From positions 1,612,001-1,676,000 of the forward strand of contig CBDDDJ010000005.1 in assembly GCA_965226475.1 (NCBI GenBank): a stretch of 64,000 nt of DNA, in the 5' to 3' direction. This DNA is from JASLMY01 sp965226475 (GTDB lineage: Bacteria; Pseudomonadota; Alphaproteobacteria; GCA-2731375). This document shows positions 52,772-61,868 of this stretch, one piece after another; positions within the stretch are counted from its first letter, which is position 1; every line of letters begins with the position of its first letter. The notes under the pieces are model-generated. The model saw only the letters and a list, made by a program, of their open reading frames with translations, was not told where the DNA came from and did not search any database. A program made the translations under genes and the position numbers.

Positions 52772-54373
52772 TCAAGACCTCCGCCTCTGACGGGTCTGCA
52801 AGCGCCAGCGATTAATCGCGTCGGAGACAAAGTCCTGGTCCAGATCGTCGTCACTCCATGATTTGGAAAACGAACTGGTCATCACGCCGGGCCGGCCGGC
52901 CTCCTCGACGTCGTCGAAGCGCATGCGCATGGCCACCGGAACACCCTCGCCGACGACAATCGCCTCCTGCCGGCGCAGCGCCGGCAGCACGGCGGCCAGA
53001 CCATGGGAGTTCTCCGGCAGCGCCGAATCGACGACTTTCTGGTCGACGTCGTTGGTCAGCCGGAACGCGAAGATCGTGCCGCACTGAGAGAGAATGGTCG
53101 AATCGACCTCGGAAGGACGCTGACTGACCAACCCCAGGCTGACCCCGTACTTCCGCCCCTCCTTGGCGACCCGCGCGATCGCCCGGCGGGTGGCCTCGAA
53201 GCCTTCCTCCCGGCGTTCGGGGATGTAGCGATACGCCTCCTCGCAGACCAGCAGGATCGGCGGGGTGCGGGCGTGATCGGACCAAAGCACGAAATCGAAC
53301 ACCATCCGGCAGAGCACCGAGACCACGACCTCGACGATCTCCGAGGGCACGCCCGAGAGGTCGAGTATGGTCAGCGGCTTGCTAACCACCGGTATGCGCA
53401 GGATTCGCGACATCAAGGTCACCATGTCGTCGCGCACCAGGATGCCCGAGAACATGAAGCCGTAGCGGCGATCGCGCTCCAGATGCGCCAATCGCTCCAA
53501 CAAACGGAGGTAGGGCGAGGTACCGGTCGGCCGGTTGTGCCGGGTCATGGCGCGATCGATCAAGCGCGTGAGATCGCCGACCCGGTAGGGCACGGGCGTG
53601 TCGACGGTAATGTGGCTGACGTCGACGTTCTGCCCGGCATAGCTGATTTTTGCCTCCAGGATGACGTCTTTCAAAATTGCGATCTGAGTATCTCGCTCGA
53701 AGGTTTCCGTGCGCGGCACCAAGATGCCCACGATCTCTTCGAGATTGAACAGCCAGCAGGGCAATTGCAGCGCCGTGATGTCCACCGATTCGCCAATATC
53801 GCCGAGCGCGCGCCCGTATTCCGCATGAGGATCGAGCAGGACCACGTGGCCACCCTGGTGACCCGACAGGATCGCGCGCAACAGCAAGGCGACACCGGTC
53901 GACTTGCCGGAGCCGCTGGAGCCGAGGAAGGCGAAATGCCGCGACAGCAGATTTTCGATATCGGCGTAGGCCGTGAGATCTTCGTTCTGGACGATGGTGC
54001 CGAGGCGGACCCGATCCTTGCCGACACCCTCGTAGAGCATGGCGACGTCGTCGTCTCCCGCCAAATAGACCGGCGTGCCGTGAGCCGGGTGTCGCGTGAC
54101 GCCACGATCGAAACGGCCGGCCTCGTCCACCTCGCCCAGAAGCTCGGAGTGGACCAGCACCCGCGCCGTGCCGTCGTTGCCGAAGTCCGTCTCGATGTCG
54201 CCGACGAGCGCGAACACCCGGGGCCCGTCGAGGCTGGTCTTCACCATGTCGCCGACCGCGATCTTCGGCGGATCCCCATCGTCGGCCGCGTCGACCGCGA
54301 TCGTCAGCCGCGCGCCGGAGGAGGCGGTGACAGTTCCCAAGGCACCGGATCGGCTGGTCATCGAGATACTCAC
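52772..54373 (-). CDS. HerA-type hexameric DNA translocase/ATPase
   Basis: A 533-residue FtsK/HerA-superfamily ATPase. An N-terminal HAS-barrel-like domain (about 1-110) precedes Walker A GSSGSGKST (151-159). ILLVCEEAYRYIPERR is Walker B, and TILSQCGTIFAFRLTNDVDQ is the sensor-1/arginine-finger region. In archaea HerA works with the nuclease NurA in end resection; bacterial HerA also pairs with Sir2 or DUF4297 defence proteins. Neither partner is encoded next door, so this is a solitary copy with an unknown DNA job. The start is GTG 54373 (with a GGGG-rich site) or ATG 54361. Confidence 0.88.
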   Translation of the reverse strand: MSISMTSRSGALGTVTASSGARLTIAVDAADDGDPPKIAVGDMVKTSLDGPRVFALVGDIETDFGNDGTARVLVHSELLGEVDEAGRFDRGVTRHPAHGTPVYLAGDDDVAMLYEGVGKDRVRLGTIVQNEDLTAYADIENLLSRHFAFLGSSGSGKSTGVALLLRAILSGHQGGHVVLLDPHAEYGRALGDIGESVDITALQLPCWLFNLEEIVGILVPRTETFERDTQIAILKDVILEAKISYAGQNVDVSHITVDTPVPYRVGDLTRLIDRAMTRHNRPTGTSPYLRLLERLAHLERDRRYGFMFSGILVRDDMVTLMSRILRIPVVSKPLTILDLSGVPSEIVEVVVSVLCRMVFDFVLWSDHARTPPILLVCEEAYRYIPERREEGFEATRRAIARVAKEGRKYGVSLGLVSQRPSEVDSTILSQCGTIFAFRLTNDVDQKVVDSALPENSHGLAAVLPALRRQEAIVVGEGVPVAMRMRFDDVEEAGRPGVMTSSFSKSWSDDDLDQDFVSDAINRWRLQTRQRRRS

Positions 54374-54465
54374 GCCACCCCTATAACGAGACGCATTTCA
54401 GCGGCTCCAACTATAGTCGACGGCGCCGATATCACAACAGGATGCCGGACCGTCCACGCCCGACG

Positions 54466-55380
54466 TCATTGGGCCAGACGGTCGACCATGATCTCGAGCC
54501 CAGTACGCAACAGGCGCTCCGAGGCTTCCGGCGAGATCCAGGCGGTATGCAGCGTCAACGTGACGTTCTCTATTTCCAGCAGGGCGTGGCCCGCCGGCAA
54601 CGGTTCCTCGTCGTATACGTCGAGCGCGGCATGGGCTATTCGTCGCGCCCGAAGCGCCTCGATCAGCGCCCGGCCGTCCACGAGCGCCGCCCGCGCGGTA
54701 TTGACCAGGATCGCGTCCCGACGCAACAGGCCCACGCGCCGCCGGTCGAGCAAACACTCCGTCTCGGGCGTCACCGCCAAATGCAGGCTCAGCACGTCCG
54801 ACGCGGCGATCACTTCGTCGATCTCCAGAGCCCGGGCCGGAACGCCATCGGGAACGCCGCTCCGGTTCCAGGCGACGACCTCCATTCCGAAGGCATCGCC
54901 CATGGCCGCCATGCGGCGGCCGACGTCGCCCAGCCCCAGAATGCCGAGGGTCCGCCCGGCGAGCTCCGGCCCGCCGAGCTTCGGCGTCCAATTACCCGCC
55001 CGCATGCGCCGGTCCATGGTCGCGACGTTCCGCGCCGCCGTCAGCATCAGGGCGAAGGCGTGCTCGGCGATGGTCCGCCCGCCATAGCCGGCCACGTTCT
55101 CGACGCCGACGCCGTGGCGCGCGGCGGCCTCAATATCGACGTAGGTCGAGGCGCCGACGCCCAGGAACACGACGACGCGAAGCTCCGGCGCCGCCGCCAT
55201 CAAGTTGGCATCGATCTTCGTAAGACCGGTGATGATGCCTTCGTGCCCCCGGACCAGGTCCGCCAATGCGCCGGGCGCGGGGTCGCCGTCATGCACCGCC
55301 AGTTCGGGCAGAATTTCGCCGAGCCCGCTATCCAACAGCGCCCGCGATTCCGGTCCGCAATCGACATATATCACCGCCAT
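54466..55380 (-). CDS. D-isomer specific 2-hydroxyacid dehydrogenase (NAD-binding)
   Basis: A 304-residue oxidoreductase. The NAD motif is GRTLGILGLGDVGRRMAAMG. The catalytic Arg is in LVNTARAALVDGRALIEALR, the Glu in LDVYDEEPLPAGHAL and the His in VTLTLHTAWISPEASE. Family members reduce glyoxylate, hydroxypyruvate or other 2-oxoacids, or belong to the SerA group. The N-terminus is short, so it is not a SerA with an ACT domain. It diverges from the small secreted protein at 55489. Confidence 0.9.
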   Translation of the reverse strand: MAVIYVDCGPESRALLDSGLGEILPELAVHDGDPAPGALADLVRGHEGIITGLTKIDANLMAAAPELRVVVFLGVGASTYVDIEAAARHGVGVENVAGYGGRTIAEHAFALMLTAARNVATMDRRMRAGNWTPKLGGPELAGRTLGILGLGDVGRRMAAMGDAFGMEVVAWNRSGVPDGVPARALEIDEVIAASDVLSLHLAVTPETECLLDRRRVGLLRRDAILVNTARAALVDGRALIEALRARRIAHAALDVYDEEPLPAGHALLEIENVTLTLHTAWISPEASERLLRTGLEIMVDRLAQ

Positions 55381-55488
55381 GGGGCTCCCCCGCCCGCGTG
55401 ACTCTCGTCACTTTCCATAACCTTTTGTCAACCCCATCTCTTTAACATGACCACCAAATCCCGCCATGGGGCGGAAATGGAGGATGTC

Positions 55489-55788
55489 ATGTCAAGAAAA
55501 CTGGGCATCGTAACGGCGGCTCTCGCAGCCTTGATTTTCGCGGCGCCGACCTGGGCACAGACCGTTTGCGGCGAGCGCACTCGCTTCCTCGAACAGCTCG
55601 GTAAGCGTTTCAAGGAAGCGCCCGCGGCGCTCGGCGTGGTCGACAACGGCAGCGTCCTGGAGTTGCTGACCTCGCAGGTCGGCAGCTGGACGATCCTGGT
55701 GACGGCGCCGGACGGCACGACCTGCATGGTCGCCAGCGGCGAGAACTGGGAAGACCTGCCGAAGCTCGCCATGGGTCCGAAGGCCTGA
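55489..55788 (+). CDS. Small exported protein of unknown function
   Basis: A 99-residue protein starting MSRKLGIVTAALAALIFAAP at ATG 55489, with GGAGG just upstream; the first in-frame ATG at 55447 would add 14 residues without a signal feature. The signal peptide ends at about AQ (24). The mature domain contains Cys27 and Cys79, probably a disulfide, and FLEQLGKRFKEAPAALGVVD. WTILVTAPDGTTCMVASGEN is the best-conserved-looking part. Small exported proteins with this pattern are common in Rhodospirillales and Rhizobiales, but I cannot assign a function. Confidence 0.7.
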   Translation: MSRKLGIVTAALAALIFAAPTWAQTVCGERTRFLEQLGKRFKEAPAALGVVDNGSVLELLTSQVGSWTILVTAPDGTTCMVASGENWEDLPKLAMGPKA

Positions 55789-55885
55789 GCGATCTCCGCC
55801 GCCCGACCATCCACCGATGGTACGCTCGGATGGCCCGAGCCGGGCGAGAGAGTGGCCGGACGATTTGGATTGAACTGAATTCGCT

Positions 55886-57349
55886 CTAGGATCTGCCGGC
55901 GATGCTGAACATCTTGCTCTCCGACTTCACGAAGAGGTTCGCCATCGCATCCTCGACATTGTCGGTCGTGAACTGAAGGGTGATCCCCTCGAACTTGCAG
56001 GACGCCAGCACCTGCTCGACGATGAACCTCGGCTGGAAATAGGCGAGCGGGGCGTCGTTCTCGCGGATCCCGTTGACCACCTGATCGTAGATCGTGTCGT
56101 CGAGGGCGAGACCCTGCTTCTTCGCCATCTCCTCGAACACACGGCGGAACAGATCTTCCGGCGGTTCCACCGTTTCCAGCTTGTAGGCGATGTGCCGCTG
56201 GAAGGCGGGGTCCATCAAATCGTTGGGGTGCAGATTGGTCGAGAAGATCACCAACTCGTCGAAGGGAATCTGAAAGCTTTTGCCGGTGTGCAGAGAGAGA
56301 TAGTCGACGCGACTGTTCAGCGGCACGATCCAGCGGTTCAGGATATCCTCCGGCTTGACCAGCTGGCGCCCGAAGTCGTCGATCAGGAAGGTGCCGTTGA
56401 TCGCCTTGATATGCAACGGCGCTTCGTAGAATTTGGCGATGGCGTTGAACTTTAGGTCCAGCATCTCGAGTGTCAGCTCGCCGCCGGTGGCCACCATCGG
56501 CCGGTAGCAGGGCACCCAGCGTTTGTCGGTCTGGTCGCGTCGCACGCTCCGGGGGCCGCCGGATGTTCCGACATCCTCGATCACCTTGTGAATGCTCGGG
56601 TCGAACACCTTGATGATCTGGCCATCAACCTCGAAGCAATGGGGAATGTAGATCACGTTCTGGAAAATTTGGCCGATAATCTCGGCGACCGTCGTCTTGC
56701 CATTGCCGGCGGGCCCGTAGATCAGGATGGCGGTACCCGAATTGATCGCCGGGCCCAGGCGGCTGACGAAGCGGTCGGGAATGACGATTTCGCTGAAGGC
56801 CTCGTCCAGCATCGGCCAGCTGACCCACTCGTTGGTGATCCGCTGGCGCATGATGCGCTCCTCGAAACTCTCGATACTGACCGGCGCGGGGCCGAAATAC
56901 TGGCTCTGCTCCAGGGAATCGACGGCCCAGTCCCGACCCGCCCGGCCGAGCGCATAGCGCATTTCGGCGAGCGCCACGCCGTCGGCCTGGGCGCTGCCGA
57001 CCGCCTCCATCAGCTTGCGGTCGACCCCGTCCTTGATCAGCGCATTGACGATGATGCTCGGCAGCTTCGTCGCCTCGACGATCGCCGAGGGCGTCTCCAG
57101 GCTTTCCGAATACATGCCCTTGACGATCAGTTGCAGCAGCAGCAGCGGATCGACGTCGAGTTCTTCCAGGTTGCGCGGCGACTGCGGCGTCTCGTTGAAG
57201 ACTTCGTCGAGCTGCTCCTGCGTCACCACGCCGAGCGCCACCAGATTGTCGCCCAAACGGCCGCCATGATTGATCTGACGTTCGATCGCCTGCTCGATGT
57301 CGGCTGGCGAAACCATTCCCTTCGCCACCAGGATGTCGCCCAACAGCAT
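55886..57349 (-). CDS. AAA-family ATPase with N-terminal MshEN/GspE_N-like domain
   Basis: A 487-residue protein from ATG 57349 (MLLGDILVAKGMVSPADIEQ). Residues 1-55 form an MshEN-like repeat, the domain that binds cyclic di-GMP or partner proteins in type II secretion/pilus ATPases, but the catalytic domain is a different AAA type: Walker A LIYGPAGNGKTT (210-220), Walker B FLIDDFGRQLVKPEDILNRW near 305, and STNLHPNDLMDPAFQRHIAY (sensor and arginine finger). Such proteins are linked to Tad pili or stress in Alphaproteobacteria, but no pilus genes are nearby. Start uncertain; an upstream in-frame ATG near 57440 would add about 30 poorly conserved residues. Confidence 0.75.
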   Translation of the reverse strand: MLLGDILVAKGMVSPADIEQAIERQINHGGRLGDNLVALGVVTQEQLDEVFNETPQSPRNLEELDVDPLLLLQLIVKGMYSESLETPSAIVEATKLPSIIVNALIKDGVDRKLMEAVGSAQADGVALAEMRYALGRAGRDWAVDSLEQSQYFGPAPVSIESFEERIMRQRITNEWVSWPMLDEAFSEIVIPDRFVSRLGPAINSGTAILIYGPAGNGKTTVAEIIGQIFQNVIYIPHCFEVDGQIIKVFDPSIHKVIEDVGTSGGPRSVRRDQTDKRWVPCYRPMVATGGELTLEMLDLKFNAIAKFYEAPLHIKAINGTFLIDDFGRQLVKPEDILNRWIVPLNSRVDYLSLHTGKSFQIPFDELVIFSTNLHPNDLMDPAFQRHIAYKLETVEPPEDLFRRVFEEMAKKQGLALDDTIYDQVVNGIRENDAPLAYFQPRFIVEQVLASCKFEGITLQFTTDNVEDAMANLFVKSESKMFSIAGRS

Positions 57350-57478
57350 CTTTGATCGCCACTCCTCGATTCCGGGGCGCCCGTGCCCGCGCCGACCGCC
57401 GTTGTCCCGAGCCCGGCGATGCTCCGATCCATCGAGATTCATGGAGCGTAACATATCCCGATGCGGGGTACATTCTCG

Positions 57479-57487
57479 TGATAAAAT
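57479..57487 (+). promoter_or_regulatory. Possible extended -10 element for the nitroreductase gene
   Basis: TGATAAAAT (TG at 57479-57480, TAAAAT at 57482-57487) lies 35 bases before ATG 57522. No -35 box is obvious. The divergent ATPase gene starts at 57349, so this 172-base gap must hold both promoters. Confidence 0.3.
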
Positions 57488-57521
57488 CCCGCCACCAGCA
57501 CGCCCGCGCAAGGAGCGAGAG

Positions 57522-58358
57522 ATGACCAAGAGCCTGGCCGACCTGATCGAGGGGCGTTTCGGAATCGCGACGGAGGCCGGCGCCGACCGCGCGGCGGAGG
57601 GCGAACTCGCGGGCGCGATCGGCCACCGAACGCACCGCCGTTTCACCGACGAGGCGGTGGACGACGAGACGGTCGAGCTGATCCTCGCCTGTGGCTTTTC
57701 AGCAGCCTCGAAATCGGATCTGCAGCAGGCCTCGGTGGTCCTGGTCCGCGACCCCGAACAGCGCCGCCGCCTGGCCGCGCTGATCCCGTCGATGCCCTGG
57801 ATCGGCACCGCCCCGCTCTTCATGGTGTTCTGCGGCGATAGCCGGCGCATCCGGCGGATTTCCGAGATGCGCGGCCATCCCTTCGCCAACGACCACCTCG
57901 ACGCCTTTCTCAACGCCGCCTCGGACACGGCGATGGTGTTGCAAAACGCGATCCGCGCCGCCGAGGCGTTCGGCCTCGGCTGCTGTCCGATCAGCGTGGT
58001 GCGCAATCACATCGACCAGGTGGGGGAAATCCTGGCGCTGCCCGACTGGGTCTTCCCGTTGGCGGGCCTTTGCATCGGCTATCCGGTGCACGAGGGCTAT
58101 GTCAGCTTGCGTCTGCCCCCGGCGGTGACGGTACATGTCGACCGCTATGACGATTCGGACTTGGCGGCCGAGATCGACGCCTACGACCGCCGGCGCGATG
58201 CCCGATACTCCATTCCGGACGAGAAACAACGCGACCTCGACGCCCTCGGCCAGGCACCCTTCTATGGTTGGTCCGAGGACAAGGCACGCCAAGTCCGCCA
58301 CCGCGAACGCGACGGCCTCGCGGGCTACCTGAAGGGTCGCAAGTTCCGTCTCGACTGA
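57522..58358 (+). CDS. NfsA/FRP-type nitroreductase family flavoprotein
   Basis: A 278-residue FMN enzyme from ATG 57522 (MTKSLADLIEGRFG), with AGGAGCGAG upstream. IGHRTHRRFTDEAVDDETVE and LILACGFSAASKSDLQQASV form the first FMN-binding part. AAEAFGLGCCPISVVRN and PLAGLCIGYPVHEG are the second. NADPH-dependent members reduce nitroaromatics, quinones or flavins. The C-terminal GYLKGRKFRL is basic. It converges on the SDR gene. Confidence 0.87.
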   Translation: MTKSLADLIEGRFGIATEAGADRAAEGELAGAIGHRTHRRFTDEAVDDETVELILACGFSAASKSDLQQASVVLVRDPEQRRRLAALIPSMPWIGTAPLFMVFCGDSRRIRRISEMRGHPFANDHLDAFLNAASDTAMVLQNAIRAAEAFGLGCCPISVVRNHIDQVGEILALPDWVFPLAGLCIGYPVHEGYVSLRLPPAVTVHVDRYDDSDLAAEIDAYDRRRDARYSIPDEKQRDLDALGQAPFYGWSEDKARQVRHRERDGLAGYLKGRKFRLD

Positions 58359-58374
58359 GCGCCGGGTCAGGACC

Positions 58375-59295
58375 CTACGCCAGTGGCATGCCCGGGTGGA
58401 CGGCGCTGGAATCGGCGACTTGGTAGAACCGCGATTCGAGCGCCGGCATGGCATTTTCGGCGATTGTCTCGGGCGTCCAGCCGCCGTTCTGGTGCACCAT
58501 GCGGAGCGGCCGGGGCTGGCTGTAGAGCGAGAGCTCGGCGCCGCGCTGGTGGAAGATCTGGCCGTTGACGCCGCCGGCCCCCTCGGACGCGAGATAGACG
58601 CAGAGCGGGGCGATCGCGTCCGCCGGGCTTCGCCTCAGGCGCTCCTCGCGCTGGGCGGCGGCGGCGGGGTCCTTGGGCGTCGGCACGCCCCGGGTCATGC
58701 GGGTGTCGGCCGAGGGGCAGATGACGTTCGAGGTGATGTTCTTGCGCGCGTTCTCCATCGCCACGATCCGCGAGAGGCCGACGATCCCCATCTTCGCGGC
58801 GCCGTAGTTGGCCTGGCCAATGTTGCCCAAGAGGCCGGAGGTCGACGAGACCATGATGATGCGGCCGTACTCCTGGTCGCGGAATAGGTTGATCGCCGCC
58901 CGCGAAAGATTGAAGTGGCCGTTCATGTGGACGTCGAGCACCGCCTGCCAGTCGTCGGGCGACATCTTGTGGAACATGTGGTCGCGCAGGATGCCGGCCG
59001 GGTTGAAGAGGGCATGCAGACCGCCGAATTCGTCCAGCGCCTGCTGCACCATGGCGAGGCAGTCCTCGAAGCTGGTGACGGAGCCGAAGTTGGCCACCGC
59101 CTGGCCGCCCGCCGCGCGGATCTCCGAGGCGATGGCCTCCGCCGGGCTCTGGTCGAAGCCCGCGCCCTCGCCGCTGACGCCCGGATCGTTCACCACCACG
59201 GCGGCGCCGTTCGCCGCCATCAGTTTGGCCACTTCCGAGCCGACGCCGCGCCCCGAGCCCGTACAGATCGACACTCGCCCGTCCAACATCCCCAT
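58375..59295 (-). CDS. Short-chain dehydrogenase/reductase (multifunctional-enzyme-like SDR)
   Basis: A 306-residue NAD(P)-dependent dehydrogenase. The nucleotide motif is CTGSGRGVGSEVAKL with NDPGVSG. The catalytic triad is Ser/Tyr/Lys in VSSTSGLLGNIGQANYGAAK. The sequence resembles the (3R)-hydroxyacyl-CoA dehydrogenase domain of the peroxisomal multifunctional enzyme type 2, so acyl-CoA or steroid-like substrates are plausible. It is 23 bases downstream of the GMC oxidoreductase, suggesting one transcript from about 62.7 kb leftwards. Confidence 0.9.
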   Translation of the reverse strand: MGMLDGRVSICTGSGRGVGSEVAKLMAANGAAVVVNDPGVSGEGAGFDQSPAEAIASEIRAAGGQAVANFGSVTSFEDCLAMVQQALDEFGGLHALFNPAGILRDHMFHKMSPDDWQAVLDVHMNGHFNLSRAAINLFRDQEYGRIIMVSSTSGLLGNIGQANYGAAKMGIVGLSRIVAMENARKNITSNVICPSADTRMTRGVPTPKDPAAAAQREERLRRSPADAIAPLCVYLASEGAGGVNGQIFHQRGAELSLYSQPRPLRMVHQNGGWTPETIAENAMPALESRFYQVADSSAVHPGMPLA

Positions 59296-59318
59296 AATGC
59301 CGTTCCTCCCTTGGATGA

Positions 59319-60962
59319 TCAGGTGTTCGGCGCCCCGCCCAGTTCGGCCGCCGGCAATGGTGATTTCCCGGCGATCAGATCGGCCGCCTTCTCGCCGATC
59401 ATGATCGCGGGGGCATTGGTGTTCGAGGAGGGCATGGTCGGCATGATCGAGGCATCGACCACCCTGAGCCCCTCCAGTCCCCGCACCCGCAGCTGGTCGT
59501 CGACCACGGCGAGGGGATCGCTCCCGGGTCCCATGCGGCAGCTGCCCATCAGATGGAAGCAGGTGGTACCTCGCTCGCGGGCGAAGGCCAGCAGTTCGTC
59601 GTCGCTTTGCACATCGTCGGTGGGTGCCACGACGCGATCGAGATAGGGCGCCAGATCCGGCGTGCCGAACAGCGCCCGGCCGAGCTTGATCGCCGCCAGC
59701 ATGACCCGCCGGTCCGTCTCCTCCGCCAGATAGTTCGGCTGGATCGCCGGCTGCTCGCGCGGATCGGCGGAGCGGGCGCGGATGTAGCCGAGGCTGTCGG
59801 GCCGCTGCTGCCAGGAGGCCACGGTCATGCCGGGAAAATCATCGAGGCGCGACTGCACGCCTTCCTTGTAGCTCGCCGGCGTGAAGGTCAGCTGGATGTC
59901 GCCCGTGTCGCGGGCCGGATCCGACTTCCAGAAAAGATATACCAGCGTCGGCGAGAGACCGAGGATGGAGGGCATGCCGAGGAAGTATTTGGCGATCTCG
60001 CCGCCGAGGCGGAACCCGCGCGACTTCTCGTTGATCGTGCCGATGTTCTTGACGCGGGCGGTCATTCGCGCGGCGTAATGGTCGCGCAGGTTCTCGCCGA
60101 CGCCGGGCAACTCGTGGTGCACCGGCACGCCGATTTCCCGCAGCAGGCCGCCCGGACCAACGCCCGAGATCTGCAATAGCTGGGGCGAATTCACCGTGCC
60201 GCCCGACAGGATCACTTCGCGCCGGGCCGCGACCTCGAACTCCTGTCCACCCTTCAAATATTGGATGCCGACGGCGCGCTTGCCCTCGAAGAGGATGCGG
60301 GAGGCCAGCACCTCGGTCCGGACCTCCAGGTTCGGACGCGCCATGGCGGGATGGAGGAAGGCCTTGGCGCTGCTCACCCGGCGGCGCTTGTGAATCGTCC
60401 GCTGGGCGTAGGAGACGCCATCCTGAACAGCACCGTTGTAGTCGGGATTGCGCGGGATGCCGAGGCCGACGGCTCCGGCGATGAAGCGCTCGCAGAGGGG
60501 ATGATGCCAGTCGATGTCGGTGATGACGAGGTTGCCGTCGCGGCCCCGGTAGGTATCGTCGCCCTCGCCGATCCGCCGCTCCGAGCGCTTGAAGTAGGGC
60601 AGCACGTCGGCGTAGCCCCAGCCGCGGTTCCCGAGCTGCCCCCAGGCGTCGTAGTCCATCCGCTGGCCGCGGTTGTAGACATTGCCGTTGATCGAGGAGG
60701 AGCCGCCGAGCGTCTTGCCGCGTGGCGCCGCGATGCGGCGGCCGGCCGTGCCTTCGCTCGATTCCGATTGGTAAAGCCAGTTCACCTTCGGATCGAGGAT
60801 CGTCTTCATGAAGCCGCCCGGGATGTGAATGAACATGGAGCGGTCGGGCGGGCCCGCCTCCAGCACGCAGACGGTGGTCTTTTCGTCCTCGCCGAGCCGA
60901 CCCGCGAGCACCGAGCCGGCGGAGCCGGCGCCGACGATGACGTAGTCGAATATGTCGGTCAT
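59319..60962 (-). CDS. GMC-family oxidoreductase (choline dehydrogenase-like)
   Basis: A 547-residue FAD enzyme from ATG 60962; a GTG six bases upstream is also in frame. DYVIVGAGSAGSVLAGRLGE is the FAD-binding motif, PRGKTLGGSSSINGNVYNRG and VILSGGTVNSPQLLQISG are GMC signatures 1 and 2, and TTCFHLMGSCRMGPGSDPL holds the active-site His. SNTNAPAIMIGEKAADLI ends the C-terminal pair. It oxidises an alcohol to an aldehyde; choline is one option but no bet genes are near. It is in the catabolic cluster with the TauD enzyme 10 bases upstream. Confidence 0.92.
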   Translation of the reverse strand: MTDIFDYVIVGAGSAGSVLAGRLGEDEKTTVCVLEAGPPDRSMFIHIPGGFMKTILDPKVNWLYQSESSEGTAGRRIAAPRGKTLGGSSSINGNVYNRGQRMDYDAWGQLGNRGWGYADVLPYFKRSERRIGEGDDTYRGRDGNLVITDIDWHHPLCERFIAGAVGLGIPRNPDYNGAVQDGVSYAQRTIHKRRRVSSAKAFLHPAMARPNLEVRTEVLASRILFEGKRAVGIQYLKGGQEFEVAARREVILSGGTVNSPQLLQISGVGPGGLLREIGVPVHHELPGVGENLRDHYAARMTARVKNIGTINEKSRGFRLGGEIAKYFLGMPSILGLSPTLVYLFWKSDPARDTGDIQLTFTPASYKEGVQSRLDDFPGMTVASWQQRPDSLGYIRARSADPREQPAIQPNYLAEETDRRVMLAAIKLGRALFGTPDLAPYLDRVVAPTDDVQSDDELLAFARERGTTCFHLMGSCRMGPGSDPLAVVDDQLRVRGLEGLRVVDASIMPTMPSSNTNAPAIMIGEKAADLIAGKSPLPAAELGGAPNT

Positions 60963-60972
60963 GGGCACGTCG

Positions 60973-61857
60973 TCAGGCGGCCTGGGCGGCGGTCGGCCCG
61001 TCGCCCCGGATGGTCGTTCGCCGCATGTCGCGCGCCACTTCGGTCTCGGCGAAGCGGCGCACCCGATGCATCATCTGCCGGTTGTCCCATATGATGAAGT
61101 CGTTCACTCGCCACTCGTGGACATACACGAACTCCGGCCGGGTGGCGTGCTCCATCAGATCGAAGAGGAAACCACGCGCCTCCGGCATCGGCCAGCCGAC
61201 GATTGCGCCGGCGTGGCTGGAAAGGTAGAGCGATTTCCGCCCGCTCACCGGATGGGTGCGCACCAGCGACTGGCGAACGGGGGCGAAGATTTGCCGCTCC
61301 TCCTGGTCGAACTCGGTAAAGCCCAGAAGGGCGCGGGAATGCATGATCGAATGTTCGCAGACCAAATCCTCGACCCGCGCCTTGGTCTCGTCTGGCAGCG
61401 CTTCGTAGGCGGCCCGCATGTCGGCGAACTCGGTATTGCCGCCCCGCCCCGGCACCGCGCGGGCCGAGAGCAGCGAATATCTCGCCGGCACGGCGCGGAA
61501 GGAGGCGTCGGAGTGCCAGAGCCGGTTACCGAGGCCGAAGAGCCGCTTGCGGTCGTCGCGGGCGAAGATGCGGCCGTACTTGTCCAGGTTCGAGACGTCG
61601 GCGAGGTCGAGGCTCAAGCGCCGCTCCGCCAGATTGGTGATATTGGAGCCGGTGGCGACCTGCAACTCGCCGAAATTGCGGCTGAAGGCGACCTGCTGAT
61701 CGTCTGTCAGCGGTTGGTCGCGGAACAGCAGCACCGCGTGTTCGTCCATGCCGGCTTCGATTCTCCCCACGGTGTCGGCATCAACCGGCTGGAAGAGATC
61801 GACGCCCTCGACTTCCCCCATGAGGTGGGGATGCAGTTTGCGGATTTGGATCGCCAC
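60973..61857 (-). CDS. TauD/TfdA-family Fe(II)/2-oxoglutarate dioxygenase
   Basis: A 294-residue dioxygenase from GTG 61857 (MAIQIRKLHPHLMGEVEGVD). The first two iron ligands are in NRLWHSDASFRAV (HxD), and the distal His and 2-oxoglutarate Arg are in NRQMMHRVRRFAETEVARD MR as two blocks MMHRVRR and RDMRRTTI. TauD/TfdA enzymes hydroxylate taurine, 2,4-D, carnitine-like or alkylsulfate substrates. The combination with dehydrogenases suggests catabolism of an ether or alcohol-type compound. It follows the 3-hydroxyisobutyrate-type dehydrogenase by 11 bases. Confidence 0.9.
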   Translation of the reverse strand: MAIQIRKLHPHLMGEVEGVDLFQPVDADTVGRIEAGMDEHAVLLFRDQPLTDDQQVAFSRNFGELQVATGSNITNLAERRLSLDLADVSNLDKYGRIFARDDRKRLFGLGNRLWHSDASFRAVPARYSLLSARAVPGRGGNTEFADMRAAYEALPDETKARVEDLVCEHSIMHSRALLGFTEFDQEERQIFAPVRQSLVRTHPVSGRKSLYLSSHAGAIVGWPMPEARGFLFDLMEHATRPEFVYVHEWRVNDFIIWDNRQMMHRVRRFAETEVARDMRRTTIRGDGPTAAQAA

Positions 61858-61868
61858 GGCCTCGCGCC

